Shown: positions 1-6,854, counted from the first letter of the stretch. The stretch: DNA of 8,557 bases from DAOTTI01 sp034437795 (GCA_034437795.1 DAOTTI010000042.1:1-8557); one strand, 5' to 3'. Notes: generated by a model from the letters alone, not told the origin. Numbers and translations: made by a program.

Positions 1-7
1 CCGCGCG

Positions 8-841
8 GTGCGGGCGCGGCGCAGCCCCTGGGTGTGGCTCCTGATCCATGCCGCGCTGGCCGCGGGTGCGGTCGTGTTTGCCTTTCCCTTCTACTGGATG
101 CTCGTGACGTCACTCAAGACGAATAGCGAGGCGATCGCCCTGCCGCCCACGTTCATTCCCCGCGATTGGCATCCGGAGAACTACGCCATCGCCTGGCAGG
201 CGGCGCCCTTCGGGCGGTACTTCCTGAACACCGTCCTGGTCGCGGCGTGCTGGGTGGGGGGCGTGCTGGTGGTGTCGTCGTTGGCGGCGTACGCCTTCGC
301 GCGGATGAGCTTCCCCGGCAAGAACGCGCTGTTCGGGGCACTCCTGGCCACGATGATGATCCCGGCGGAGGTGACGACGATCCCCAACTTCGTGATCATC
401 ACCAAGTGGCTGGGCTGGTACGACACCTACCAGGCGCAGTTCATCACCCACATCGGCAACGTCTTTGCCATCTTTCTCTTGCGCCAGTTCTTCATGACCG
501 TGCCGCGGGAGCTGGAGGAGGCGGCGCTGATCGACGGCTGCTCGCGATTTCGCTTTCTGTGGGCGATCCTGCTCCCCTTGTCTACCCCTGCCCTGATCAC
601 CGTGGCGCTGCTCAACTTTCTGGCGGCGTGGAACGCCTTCCTGTGGCCGCTGCTGGTGACCCGCAGCCCCGAGATGCGCCCCATCCAGCTGGGGCTGGTG
701 GTCTTTCAGACGGAGGCCGGCAGCCGCTACGCGGAGCTGATGGCGGCGTCGACGCTGGTGATCCTGCCGACGGTGCTGGTCTTCCTGGCGGCACAGAAGT
801 ACTTTGTGGAGGGGATCGCGCGGACGGGGCTCAAGGGGTAG
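8..841 (+). CDS. Carbohydrate ABC transporter permease (MalG/UgpE-like), start uncertain
   Basis: Inner-membrane permease subunit of an ABC importer for sugars or glycerol-3-phosphate-type substrates. The 277-residue protein has about six hydrophobic segments (roughly residues 11-33, 73-97, 106-130, 143-160, 184-207 and 246-265). The EAA loop that docks on the ATPase is at 168-190, reading ELEEAALIDGCSRF followed by ILLPL. The motif AWNAFLWPLLVT (207-218) and the C-terminus YFVEGIARTGLKG are typical of the MalG/UgpE branch of the binding-protein-dependent permeases. The GTG at 8 gives a normal family length and leaves TM1 close to the N-terminus. However, the frame stays open to the window edge, so the true start may lie upstream. 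The gene is followed after 276 bp by its likely partner binding protein. A second permease probably lies upstream; no ATPase is visible. Family certain, substrate inferred. Confidence 0.9.
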   Translation: MRARRSPWVWLLIHAALAAGAVVFAFPFYWMLVTSLKTNSEAIALPPTFIPRDWHPENYAIAWQAAPFGRYFLNTVLVAACWVGGVLVVSSLAAYAFARMSFPGKNALFGALLATMMIPAEVTTIPNFVIITKWLGWYDTYQAQFITHIGNVFAIFLLRQFFMTVPRELEEAALIDGCSRFRFLWAILLPLSTPALITVALLNFLAAWNAFLWPLLVTRSPEMRPIQLGLVVFQTEAGSRYAELMAASTLVILPTVLVFLAAQKYFVEGIARTGLKG

Positions 842-893
842 AGAGAACGGGGAAACGGATCGCCAGACCTCGTATCCTTACACTGGCAGCCGG

Positions 894-907
894 CGGCCGA
901 TCGGCCG
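894..907. other. 14-bp perfect palindrome in the permease/binding-protein gap
   Basis: CGGCCGATCGGCCG is self-complementary. It sits 53 bp after the permease stop, in a 276-bp gap (842-1117) with no credible gene. It could be an operator half-site pair or a weak RNA hairpin. Nothing in the sequence decides between these, and GC-rich palindromes of this size can occur by chance. Confidence 0.3.
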
Positions 908-1076
908 GTGGGTCGCTTGCCCTGAGTGCGGGCGGTGGCCCCCGCGGCGGCATGGCAAGGTCCGTGACGACTGATCCACTCCCGGGTCAGTCGCCATACG
1001 TCTGGCCATTGCTCCAGGGGAGCCCGTGGCCGGAGACGGGCCAGGTGACCTGCTGGCGGCGGCCGGCGCGGCGCCA

Positions 1077-1097
1077 GACGTGAGACGTGAGACGTGA
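1077..1097 (+). repeat. Tandem heptamer GACGTGA x3
   Basis: Three perfect head-to-tail copies of GACGTGA lie directly in front of the Shine-Dalgarno sequence of the solute-binding protein gene. The array would be part of the 5' untranslated region. Two other short tandem arrays with an ACG or CGT core occur in the window (2525-2556 and 7454-7495), so this looks like a genome habit rather than a private feature of this gene. Confidence 0.85.
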
Positions 1098-1098
1098 G

Positions 1099-1106
1099 AA
1101 GGAGGG
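1099..1106 (+). promoter_or_regulatory. Ribosome binding site deciding the start at 1118
   Basis: AAGGAGGG is a near-perfect anti-16S match that ends 11 nt before the ATG at 1118. It rules out the further-upstream GTG at 1094, which would place the start inside or before the Shine-Dalgarno sequence. Confidence 0.8.
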
Positions 1107-1117
1107 ATCTGGTAGTA

Positions 1118-2497
1118 ATGGCGATGACCCGGCGTACGTTCCTGACCTGTGCCGCAGCGGGGACGGCCTCGCTGGCGGTGCTGCCGGCCCTGGCGGCGTG
1201 CGGCCCCGGGCAGGGGCGCGGCTCGACCCAGACGGCGGTCAAGTTCGGTGATCCGGTGACGGTGACCTTCTGGCACACGCAGACCGGGGTGAATGCCGAC
1301 GCCCTCCAGGAGCTGGTGACCAAATTCAACCAGACCAACGGGAAGAACATCACCCTGAAGAGCGAGTACCAGGGGAACTACACCCAGGTCTTCCAGAAGA
1401 TCATGGCCGCCATCCAGGCCGGCAGCCCGCCCGACGTGGCCGTGGCCTACGAAAGCATGGTGGCCGAGTACATGAAGGCCAACGCAGTGGTGGACATCGG
1501 CGAGTACGCGCTGAAGGGGCCCCAGGCCTATACCAGGGAGAGCCTGAACGACATCTTCCCGCAGTACCTGGAGAGCAACAAGTACGACGCCTTTGGCGGG
1601 AAGCTGCTGTCCTTCCCGTTCACCAAGAGCCTGGCCGTGCGCTACTTCAACGAGGACCTGTTCAAGGCCGCCGCGGTCAGCAAGTACGGCCAGCAGGGCG
1701 GGTTCATGACCTTTGACGAATTCAAGAAGGCCACGGCGGCAGTGACGAAGAAGGACAGCATGGGGAGAACCACCGTCTATGGCGAGCACATCAAGGTGGA
1801 CACGTCCTACATCGACGCCTTCATCTACGCCAACGGCGGCGAGCTGCTGACCAAGGACAAGACCAAGGTCCGGTTCAACGAGCCACCGGCGATCGAGATC
1901 TTCGAGATGTGGGGCGAGCTGGTGAAGAATGGCCAGGCCTACACCACCAACGGGTTCGACTATCAGGCCGACTTTGGCCAGCAGAAGGTGGCCGCGCTGC
2001 ACGACACGAGCACCAGCCGCCCGTTCCTACGCACGGAGATTGTGGACAAGGCCACCAACCGCGAGCGGTTCCGGTGGGGGATCGGGATGATCCCGCAGAA
2101 GAACCCGCAGAAGCCGGTGACGGTGATGTTCGGCGGGAACATCGCCCTGTTCCGGACCACGCCGCTGAAGCAGGCGGCCGGCTGGGAGTGGATCAAGTTC
2201 TTCACGGATAAAGACCAGACGGTGTTCTGGGCGATCAAGTCCAGCTACATGCCCCTGCGGCGCTCGGCGGCCGAGCACCCGGACATGAAGGCCACCTGGG
2301 AGAAGGACCCGCAGGGCCGGCAAGCCTTCGAGCTGACCCCCTATGCCCTGCCCGAACCAAACATCACCGCCTGGCAGGACATCCGGGACATTCTCCAGAA
2401 GGCGCTCACGGCCGTGATCACCCAGAAGATGACCGCCAAGGCGGCCCTCGACGATGCGGCCAGGCAGGCCAACAAGCTGATCGAGGAGAAGCGCTAA
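1118..2497 (+). CDS. Extracellular solute-binding lipoprotein, family 1 (UgpB-like)
   Basis: Substrate receptor of an ABC importer, 459 residues, anchored outside the membrane as a lipoprotein. The N-terminus has a Tat-like RRTFL motif (residues 5-9), a hydrophobic stretch and a lipobox LAAC with the modified cysteine at 28. The mature part begins like family-1 binding proteins: VTVTFWHTQTG at 47-57, then YQGNYTQVFQKIMAAIQAGSPPDV. That stretch closely follows the UgpB pattern (YKGNYEQ..AAFRTGNAP, from memory of the E. coli protein). The C-terminal ITAWQDIRDILQKAL..KAALDDAARQANKLIEE also fits. The start at 1118 is set by the strong ribosome binding site at 1099-1106; an in-frame ATG at 1124 is the only near alternative. 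The gene follows a UgpE/MalG-type permease. A glycerol-3-phosphate or sugar ligand is inferred from the family. Confidence 0.92.
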   Translation: MAMTRRTFLTCAAAGTASLAVLPALAACGPGQGRGSTQTAVKFGDPVTVTFWHTQTGVNADALQELVTKFNQTNGKNITLKSEYQGNYTQVFQKIMAAIQAGSPPDVAVAYESMVAEYMKANAVVDIGEYALKGPQAYTRESLNDIFPQYLESNKYDAFGGKLLSFPFTKSLAVRYFNEDLFKAAAVSKYGQQGGFMTFDEFKKATAAVTKKDSMGRTTVYGEHIKVDTSYIDAFIYANGGELLTKDKTKVRFNEPPAIEIFEMWGELVKNGQAYTTNGFDYQADFGQQKVAALHDTSTSRPFLRTEIVDKATNRERFRWGIGMIPQKNPQKPVTVMFGGNIALFRTTPLKQAAGWEWIKFFTDKDQTVFWAIKSSYMPLRRSAAEHPDMKATWEKDPQGRQAFELTPYALPEPNITAWQDIRDILQKALTAVITQKMTAKAALDDAARQANKLIEEKR

Positions 2498-2538
2498 CGC
2501 GTCCCCGCCCCGCCGCCCCGCCCCGACGCGGGGACGCG
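2498..2538 (+). terminator. GC-rich hairpin directly after the binding-protein stop
   Basis: A perfect 11-bp inverted repeat (CGCGTCCCCGC / GCGGGGACGCG) starts on the base after the TAA and encloses a 19-nt C-rich loop. There is no U-run after it. It could be an intrinsic terminator of the GC-rich, U-less kind or an mRNA 3'-end stabiliser. Confidence 0.5.
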
Positions 2539-2556
2539 CGGACGCGGAGACGCGGC
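2525..2556 (+). repeat. Tandem octamer GACGCGGN x4
   Basis: Four in-phase octamers, GACGCGGG, GACGCGCG, GACGCGGA and GACGCGGC. The first two contribute the 3' arm of the hairpin after the binding-protein gene, so array and terminator overlap. Confidence 0.75.
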
Positions 2557-2560
2557 GAGC

Positions 2561-2605
2561 AGCCCTCACCCCCTGGCCCCCGCTCCGACACGGAGAGGGG
2601 GAACG
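2561..2605 (+). repeat. Dispersed GC-rich repeat, copy 1 (GCCCTCACCC...GGAACG)
   Basis: The copy starts AGCCCTCACCCC and ends GGGGGAACG. The middle can fold: CTCCG-ACA-CGGAG at 2583-2595, extended by CCCCC/GGGGG past a G.A mismatch. Two related copies lie at 4644-4682 and 7541-7574, all in intergenic DNA and all with the same start and end words. This resembles the small palindromic intergenic repeats common in many bacteria. The remainder of 2606-2740 shows no gene I can support. Confidence 0.6.
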
Positions 2606-2718
2606 ACGGCCACGGCCGTGCGCCTGGGCCCCGCTGCTGCTTCTCCGGCACGGCGCGGGGAGCGAAGGGCGTACCTGGGGCCATCCGGCGCTGTTTCGCA
2701 CGCCCCGGGCGAGGGGCT

Positions 2719-2747
2719 CTCGATCGGCTGGCGCGGTGCGGTATGAT
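2719..2747 (+). promoter_or_regulatory. Candidate sigma-70 promoter for the 3D/G5 gene
   Basis: TATGAT at 2742-2747 is a good -10 hexamer in otherwise GC-rich DNA. No convincing -35 is seen 16-18 bp upstream (CTCGAT at 2719 is poor). The predicted transcript would start near 2754, giving a leader of about 180 nt before the coding region at 2937. Confidence 0.45.
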
Positions 2748-2752
2748 GAGCC

Positions 2753-2846
2753 GGCGGCGGCAGACCGGCCTGCGGCCGCCTAAGGGGAGGACCTTGTAGC
2801 TGCCGGGAGGAGAGGACCGGCAGCTACCGGCGCGGCTCACGCGCCG
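2753..2846 (+). promoter_or_regulatory. Structured 5' leader: four back-to-back hairpins
   Basis: Four hairpins follow one another with at most 1 nt between them. A: 2753-2780, GGCGGC/GCCGCC plus GCAG/CTGC around a G.G mismatch. B: 2782-2795, AAGG/CCTT with loop GGAGGA. C: 2796-2827, perfect 11-bp stem GTAGCTGCCGG/CCGGCAGCTAC with purine loop GAGGAGAGGA. D: 2828-2846, perfect 7-bp stem CGGCGCG/CGCGCCG with loop GCTCA. The block begins at the predicted transcription start of the cell-wall gene. I looked for c-di-AMP (ydaO), SAM, TPP, cobalamin, glycine and T-box signatures and found none. The pairing is certain as sequence; a regulatory role is inferred. Confidence 0.5.
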
Positions 2847-2918
2847 AAGATGGAGAGCGCACGAAGAATAGACGAGCGATAGCGCTTACCTGAAGCGGGC
2901 GGCACCCACTCCGGCGAC

Positions 2919-2925
2919 AGGAGGG
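2919..2925 (+). promoter_or_regulatory. Ribosome binding site supporting a TTG start
   Basis: AGGAGGG ends 11 nt before TTG 2937, the same spacing as for the binding protein above. Its GGAG can pair with CTCC at 2909-2912 across a 7-nt loop, so the site could be partly hidden in the leader RNA. Confidence 0.55.
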
Positions 2926-2936
2926 CGGCCGCACGG

Positions 2937-4550
2937 TTGGAGGTCGAACGCCCAGCACCTCACCTTCACCACACTCGGTGGCGTTCCTACCCCAACACCG
3001 CAGGATCCCGCGCGCACCACGCGCATCGACGGTATAGCAGCCCTGGCCCGCGCACGGCCTACCGGCGCCTGGCCCTGTTCCCCGTGCCGGCGCCGGGGGC
3101 AGGGCGGGCGCTGGCCTCGGCGTACGCGCCGGCATCGTTCGCCAGCGCCGCCGGCGGGCTGCTGCCGCTACCCGGGCCGGCCGGCGGCTATGGCCGGCAG
3201 CTTGCTTCTAACGTCCCGCTCTGGGCGCTGGTTTCGCTCTTCCTGGCCTTCGGGCTGGTATGGGCGAGCACGGCCGGCGGGCCCCTGGCCATAACGGTCG
3301 CGAGCGTGGTCGAGCGGGCCGGTGGGGCCGGGCGGTTCCTGGAGACCACGGCAGAGGCGATCCCGCAGGCGACGGGTGCCGTCGCCACGCGCCTGCGCGC
3401 CGTGCTCGGGCCGGCGGGCAGGCCGCTGGTGCTGGTCGAGGTGGACGGCGATGTCTTGCGCGCCCCCGCCACTGGGGCGGACGTGGAGGCGGCCCTGGCC
3501 GCGGCCGGCGTACGGCTGGCCGAAGGCGACCGCGTGGTCGTCACGCCGGCCGACGCGCCGCCGGCCCAGGGGCAGCGGATCGTGGTGCAGCGCGCCATCC
3601 CGTTCTCTGTGGTCGACGCGGGGTATCGCAGCAGCGTCAGGGCGGCGGCCGGCACCGTTGGGGAGGCGCTGCGAGCCAGTGGCATCGACGTGGACGCGGC
3701 CGATCTGGTGGTGCCGGCGCCGGCGTCACCACTCGTGCCCGGGCTCAGGGTCTCCATCCAGCGCGCCCGGCCGGTGACGATTGCCGGCCAGGACCTGTGG
3801 ATCGAGACCCGCACACGCGCCGCGACCGTGGGCGAGCTCCTGGCGGGGGCTGGGTTGGCGCTGGGCCCGCTCGATCGCGTCGAGCCGCCGGCGGAAGCGA
3901 CCGTGCCGGCCGGCGGGGTGGTGCGGGTGGTGCGGGTCCGCGAGGAGGAACGGCGTGAGATACAGTTCATCCCGTTTCGCACCCAGGTCCGCTACGACGA
4001 TGGCCTGATCCCGGGAACGCGTCGGCGCCTGCGCCCAGGTGCAATGGGCCTGATCGAGCGCGTGATCAGCGTCATATTCGAGGACGGGGTCGAGACGGGC
4101 CGGCGCGTGGTCGGCGAGACCGTACTGCGTGAGCCGGTGGATGAGATCATGCTGGTGGGGCCGGTCGCGCTGCCGGCGGCGGCGTTGCGGGGGGCGGCGT
4201 TGCCGGCGCTCTCCGAGCCGAGCGGGCCGCCAGCGGGCGCGCGCGTGGCTCGGGTGCTGCTCATGGAGGTAACGGCCTACGACCCGGGTCCGGCGAGCAC
4301 GGGCAAGCGCCCCGGAGACCCGGGCTACGGGATCACCGCCATCGGGATGCGCGCCGGCTACGGCGTGGCGGCGGTCGACCCGCGGGTGATCCCCTTCTAC
4401 ACCCGGCTCTACGTCCCCGGCTACGGCTACGCGATCGCCGGGGACACCGGTGGGGCCATCGTCGGCCACCGGCTCGACGTGGGGTTTGCCAGCTACTGGG
4501 AGGCGGTGCGCTGGGGCCGGCGCACGCTGCCGGTGTACGTCCTGGAGTAG
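2937..4550 (+). CDS. YabE-like cell-wall protein: three DUF348 repeats, G5 and 3D domain
   Basis: Predicted membrane-anchored surface protein of 537 residues acting on or binding peptidoglycan. Layout: a basic, proline-rich N-terminus (1-90), one transmembrane segment (about 93-115), and three ubiquitin-like DUF348 repeats (about 163-218, 220-278 and 279-335). These are followed by a G5 domain (about 336-410, ending VDEIMLVGP) and a C-terminal 3D domain (about 442-537). The three aspartates that name the 3D fold are present: AAVDP (D481), GDTGG (D503) and RLDVGF (D514). The fold is related to the MltA lytic transglycosylase barrel. The start is TTG, chosen for its AGGAGGG at good spacing; no in-frame ATG lies before the membrane segment, and a later GTG start is possible. 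The position just upstream of ksgA matches yabE in Bacillus. Firmicute and actinobacterial relatives are resuscitation or wall-remodelling factors; the catalytic role here is inferred. Confidence 0.88.
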   Translation: MEVERPAPHLHHTRWRSYPNTAGSRAHHAHRRYSSPGPRTAYRRLALFPVPAPGAGRALASAYAPASFASAAGGLLPLPGPAGGYGRQLASNVPLWALVSLFLAFGLVWASTAGGPLAITVASVVERAGGAGRFLETTAEAIPQATGAVATRLRAVLGPAGRPLVLVEVDGDVLRAPATGADVEAALAAAGVRLAEGDRVVVTPADAPPAQGQRIVVQRAIPFSVVDAGYRSSVRAAAGTVGEALRASGIDVDAADLVVPAPASPLVPGLRVSIQRARPVTIAGQDLWIETRTRAATVGELLAGAGLALGPLDRVEPPAEATVPAGGVVRVVRVREEERREIQFIPFRTQVRYDDGLIPGTRRRLRPGAMGLIERVISVIFEDGVETGRRVVGETVLREPVDEIMLVGPVALPAAALRGAALPALSEPSGPPAGARVARVLLMEVTAYDPGPASTGKRPGDPGYGITAIGMRAGYGVAAVDPRVIPFYTRLYVPGYGYAIAGDTGGAIVGHRLDVGFASYWEAVRWGRRTLPVYVLE

Positions 4551-4595
4551 GAACGGCGGCTCGCCCGGGTTCCTGTGCACGTGGCCAGCCGTTCC
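4550..4595 (+). terminator. Weak inverted repeat after the 3D/G5 gene
   Basis: GGAACGGC (4550-4557) can pair with GCCGTTCC (4588-4595), starting on the last base of the stop codon. The loop is 30 nt and no U-run follows, so a terminator role is only possible. Confidence 0.3.
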
Positions 4596-4643
4596 ATTCG
4601 TCGCTGGTGCTCCGGAGCGGCATGACTGATGATCCACAGGCGG

Positions 4644-4682
4644 AGCCCTCACCCCCGCCCTCTCCCAAAGGGAAACGGAACG
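4644..4682 (+). repeat. Dispersed GC-rich repeat, copy 2
   Basis: The copy begins AGCCCTCACCCCC, has a small TCCC-AAA-GGGA hairpin in the middle and ends CGGAACG, like the copies at 2561-2605 and 7541-7574. A partial echo of its right half (GGGAAACGGATCGCC) occurs at about 851-865 after the permease gene. The repeat abuts the truncated end of the Uma2 remnant. Confidence 0.6.
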
Positions 4683-4850
4683 AATCGCCGGCAGGGGCGA
4701 TACGAAGAGTACTCCTTCAATGACCTCATATCGACTGCCGTCGTCCGGCAGCGCGAGGAGGTGCTCATCCGTTCACTGGCCCTGTGGCGGCCAGTCTCCA
4801 GGAGGCAGGTCCCTGGCCGGTCCGGCGGCCAGCATCGCTTTGACGGCCAT
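4683..4850 (-). pseudogene. 5' stub of a Uma2/DUF820-family endonuclease-like gene
   Basis: Reading leftward from the ATG at 4850 gives 25 residues ending LPPGDWPPQGQ, then TGA (4773-4775). In the same frame it continues TDEHLLALPDDGSRYEVIEGV followed by LFVSPLP. The typical N-terminus of this PD-(D/E)XK-like family reads PPQGQWT..(E/D)YL.LPDDG.RYE(I/V)(I/L)(E/D)GVLYV.P, so the TGA most simply replaces a conserved TGG (Trp). About 55 residues are recognisable; the remaining three quarters, including the catalytic part, are absent. Homology stops where the dispersed repeat begins. Family members are very numerous and of unclear function in Chloroflexota and Cyanobacteria. The gene is dead twice over: by the stop and by the truncation. 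Confidence 0.75.
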
Positions 4851-4943
4851 GTACGTCTCGTCGTGCCGCAGGCGCACTGAGCGGCCCGCGCCAAGTCTAG
4901 ACCGCGCCAGGCTCCAGGCCAAGTGGAAGGCGCCAGCCGGCGG

Positions 4944-4949
4944 TAAGCT
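4944..4949 (+). promoter_or_regulatory. Candidate -10 element for leaderless ksgA
   Basis: TAAGCT lies 6 nt before the ksgA ATG, and there is no Shine-Dalgarno sequence upstream of that ATG. A transcript starting 6-7 nt past this hexamer would begin at or next to the AUG, giving a leaderless mRNA. No good -35 is visible. The rest of 4851-4943 shows nothing recognisable. Confidence 0.35.
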
Positions 4950-4955
4950 TGCAGT

Positions 4956-5882
4956 ATGCCTGGACCGGCACGAGAACACGCCTCCAGACTGACCAACGCC
5001 AGGTACCTGCGCGACTTGCTGGCGCGCCACGGCATCTGGCTGACCAGGGCCATGGGCCAGCACCTGCTGGTGGACCGCTCCGTGCTGGAGCGCATCGTAG
5101 CGGCGGCGGACCTCGGACCGGAGGATGAAGTGCTGGAGGTAGGGCCGGGCGCGGGGGTGCTGACGGAGGCGCTGAGCCGGCAAGCGGGGCGAGTGGTGGC
5201 GGTGGAGCTCGACCCACGCCTGATCCGCGTCCTGCGGGAGACGGTGCGGGCGCCCAACGTGGACGTGATCCAGGCGGACGCCCTGGAGATCAACCCGGCG
5301 CTGCTGTTCCATGGCCAGCCGTTCAAGCTGGTCTCCAACCTACCCTACAACGTGGCCACGCCCCTGATCCGTAAGCTGCTATACGCCCCACCGCGGAGCC
5401 GACCGGAGGAGATGGTGGTGATGGTCCAGAAGGAGGTGGCGCAACGCCTGGTGGCGCGCCCGGGCGAGATGAGCCGGCTCTCGGTGGAGGCGCAGCTCGT
5501 CGCCGACGTGGAGCTGCTGTTCGAGGTCAAGCCGGAGTCCTTCTTCCCGCCGCCGGAGGTGGAGTCGGCGGTGGTGCGGCTGCGGCCGCTGCCGGAGTAC
5601 CGCGTGCCAGTGCTGCCGAATGAGCGCCGGTTCTTTCAGACCGTGGAGGCGGCGTTCCGGCAGCGGCGCAAGCAGCTCCACAATGCGCTTGGCGAGCTGG
5701 GCGTCGGCAAGGAGCGGATCCAGTCCGCGCTGGGGGCCGCGGGGATCGATCCCATGCGTCGCGCGGAGACGCTCTCTCTCGAGGAGTGGTCGCGCCTGTC
5801 GGCGGCGCTGTGGCCGGAGAAGGCCGGCCAGACCAGGAGCGCCGCTGGCTCCGGCCACGTGCGAGCGGAGCCGGCGCTCTAG
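4956..5882 (+). CDS. ksgA: 16S rRNA (adenine(1518)-N(6)/adenine(1519)-N(6))-dimethyltransferase KsgA/RsmA
   Basis: Uses S-adenosylmethionine to dimethylate two adjacent adenines in the 3'-terminal helix 45 of 16S rRNA, a late step in 30S assembly. In the 308-residue protein: GQHLL (34-38, the usual GQ(H/N)FL entry motif), motif I EVGPGAG (61-67), VAVELD with acidic E84 for the ribose, QAD (D108) for the adenine, and catalytic motif IV NLPYN (128-132). KPESFFPPPEVESAVVRL (192-209) and FRQRRKQLHNAL (234-245) follow in the RNA-binding part. Length is slightly above the usual 260-300 because of a short low-complexity tail after residue 289. The ATG at 4956 is the only start upstream of the GQHLL motif. 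An IS630 element is inserted exactly at the TAG stop codon without changing the protein. Confidence 0.97.
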   Translation: MPGPAREHASRLTNARYLRDLLARHGIWLTRAMGQHLLVDRSVLERIVAAADLGPEDEVLEVGPGAGVLTEALSRQAGRVVAVELDPRLIRVLRETVRAPNVDVIQADALEINPALLFHGQPFKLVSNLPYNVATPLIRKLLYAPPRSRPEEMVVMVQKEVAQRLVARPGEMSRLSVEAQLVADVELLFEVKPESFFPPPEVESAVVRLRPLPEYRVPVLPNERRFFQTVEAAFRQRRKQLHNALGELGVGKERIQSALGAAGIDPMRRAETLSLEEWSRLSAALWPEKAGQTRSAAGSGHVRAEPAL

Positions 5883-5892
5883 TGCTCCGTCA
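5882..5892 (+). repeat. IS630 left terminal inverted repeat
   Basis: GTGCTCCGTCA, the exact reverse complement of 7433-7443. It lies just inside the TA at 5880-5881 that also forms the first two bases of the ksgA stop. Confidence 0.88.
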
Positions 5893-6252
5893 AAGTTGGA
5901 ATGCGGGGTAGCGGTGCTTGCGTTTGATGCGAGCGTCGGCGGTGGTCAAGCGCCAGTTCACGGTGACCTGGGCTTGGTTCCGCTCGCGCGCCCGCGCGGC
6001 AACCGCCTGCGCTAGGACCGCACCAGACGGGATGCGTCGGTCCAGACACTGGCGACTGAGTGCCGACCGCTCGATCTCCGCCCTGGTGAGCCCACTGCCG
6101 TGCTTGGGCGTGTCATGGGGTGCCAGCTTGTCGGCGATCCGTTTCGCCTCGGCCGGGGCGAAGGCCTCGTACAGCGAGGCGGGCGTGTGGCTGTTGAGGT
6201 TGTCCATGACCAGCACGATCCGTTCGGCCTCGGGGTAGTGGACATCGACCCA

Positions 6253-6266
6253 TTCCTTGTTCCTTG
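6253..6266 (+). repeat. 7-bp tandem duplication breaking the transposase frame
   Basis: TTCCTTG occurs twice in a row. Removing one copy restores VVKEWVDVHYPEAERIVLVMDN in one frame on the minus strand, the family sequence, so this is a slippage duplication that caused a frameshift. Confidence 0.85.
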
Positions 6267-6656
6267 ACGACCGGTGCCCAGTCCACCGTGGCCCGTCGGT
6301 CGGTCACGGCCACATGGCGCCGATTGGCCAGGGGCTCGCACCACCGAAACAGGTTCGCGACGCCTGCCCGGTGGTACTCGTAGTCCTGCCGCTGCACCGC
6401 GCCGGGCTGCCCAGCCAGTGGCGGGCGAGTGGCGGCCAGCAACTGTTTGGAAGGGCTCGTCCAAGCACACTTGTGGCCGTCGCGGATCATAGGGCCGACG
6501 CTAGACGTCCAGCATGTCCTCCATCCGCCAGACGAACTCCGCGCTGGCTTTTGGCGGGATGCCCCACTGCTTGTTCAGCCAGGGCTTGAGCGCATCTTTT
6601 GGAGCGTCTGTCGCACGGGCTCAGGCGCGAGCCGGTCTGCGTACGGCAACTCCCCC

Positions 6657-6854
6657 CCTGCGGCCCGCCGGTCACCGCAGCGTCCACCGCTCCCCTGCGC
6701 CTGTCCGAGCAGCTGGCCTCGGCTGCCCCGGCCTGCGGCCCGCCAGTCGCCGCAGCGTCCACCGCTCCCGACCTTCCGGCTGCTCTTCGGCCTGACGCTG
6801 GTGCTGATGATGAACACCAGTCGCCGCAGCGTCCACCGCTCCCGACCTTCCGGC
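6657..6854 (+). repeat. Repeat-filler-repeat-filler-repeat inside IS630 (periods 75 and 74 bp)
   Basis: 6657-6694 matches 6732-6769 (38 bp, 36 identical). 6743-6780 matches 6817-6854 exactly (38 bp). The fillers are 37 bp (6695-6731) and 36 bp (6781-6816) and are unrelated to each other. The duplicated DNA is native transposase sequence encoding PEGRERWTLRRL on the minus strand. The two duplicated windows are offset by 11 bp, so they are two separate events rather than one uniform array. Each filler has an open frame in some register, e.g. LFGLTLVLMMN in the second. Confidence 0.9.

Noticed and set aside
166..1083. 305-codon plus-strand open frame across the permease and the following gap
   Set aside because: It is a shadow frame of the permease with a Gly/Arg-rich translation, typical of high-GC out-of-frame reading, and has no ribosome binding site.
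842..1117. Possible gene remnant on the minus strand (a stretch reading LEQWPDVWRLTREWISRHG)
   Set aside because: The stretch looks protein-like but is short, matches no family I can name and has no supporting start or neighbouring motif.
878..2002. 374-codon minus-strand open frame opposite the binding-protein gene
   Set aside because: Antisense to a clear family-1 binding protein; the translation has no recognisable motif and is compositionally a complement artefact.
2753..2936. Known riboswitch or housekeeping RNA (ydaO, SAM, TPP, cobalamin, T-box, 4.5S, RNase P)
   Set aside because: None of the conserved core words of these RNAs is present; only strong local hairpins are seen.
3188..4652. 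Long minus-strand frames opposite the DUF348/G5/3D gene
   Set aside because: The plus strand carries all conserved domain motifs; the opposite frames are Arg/Pro/Ala-rich artefacts of GC-rich coding DNA.
5890..6216. A separate 108-residue protein MLVMDNLNSH...
   Set aside because: It is the C-terminal part of the IS630 transposase isolated by the frameshift at 6253-6266, not an independent gene.
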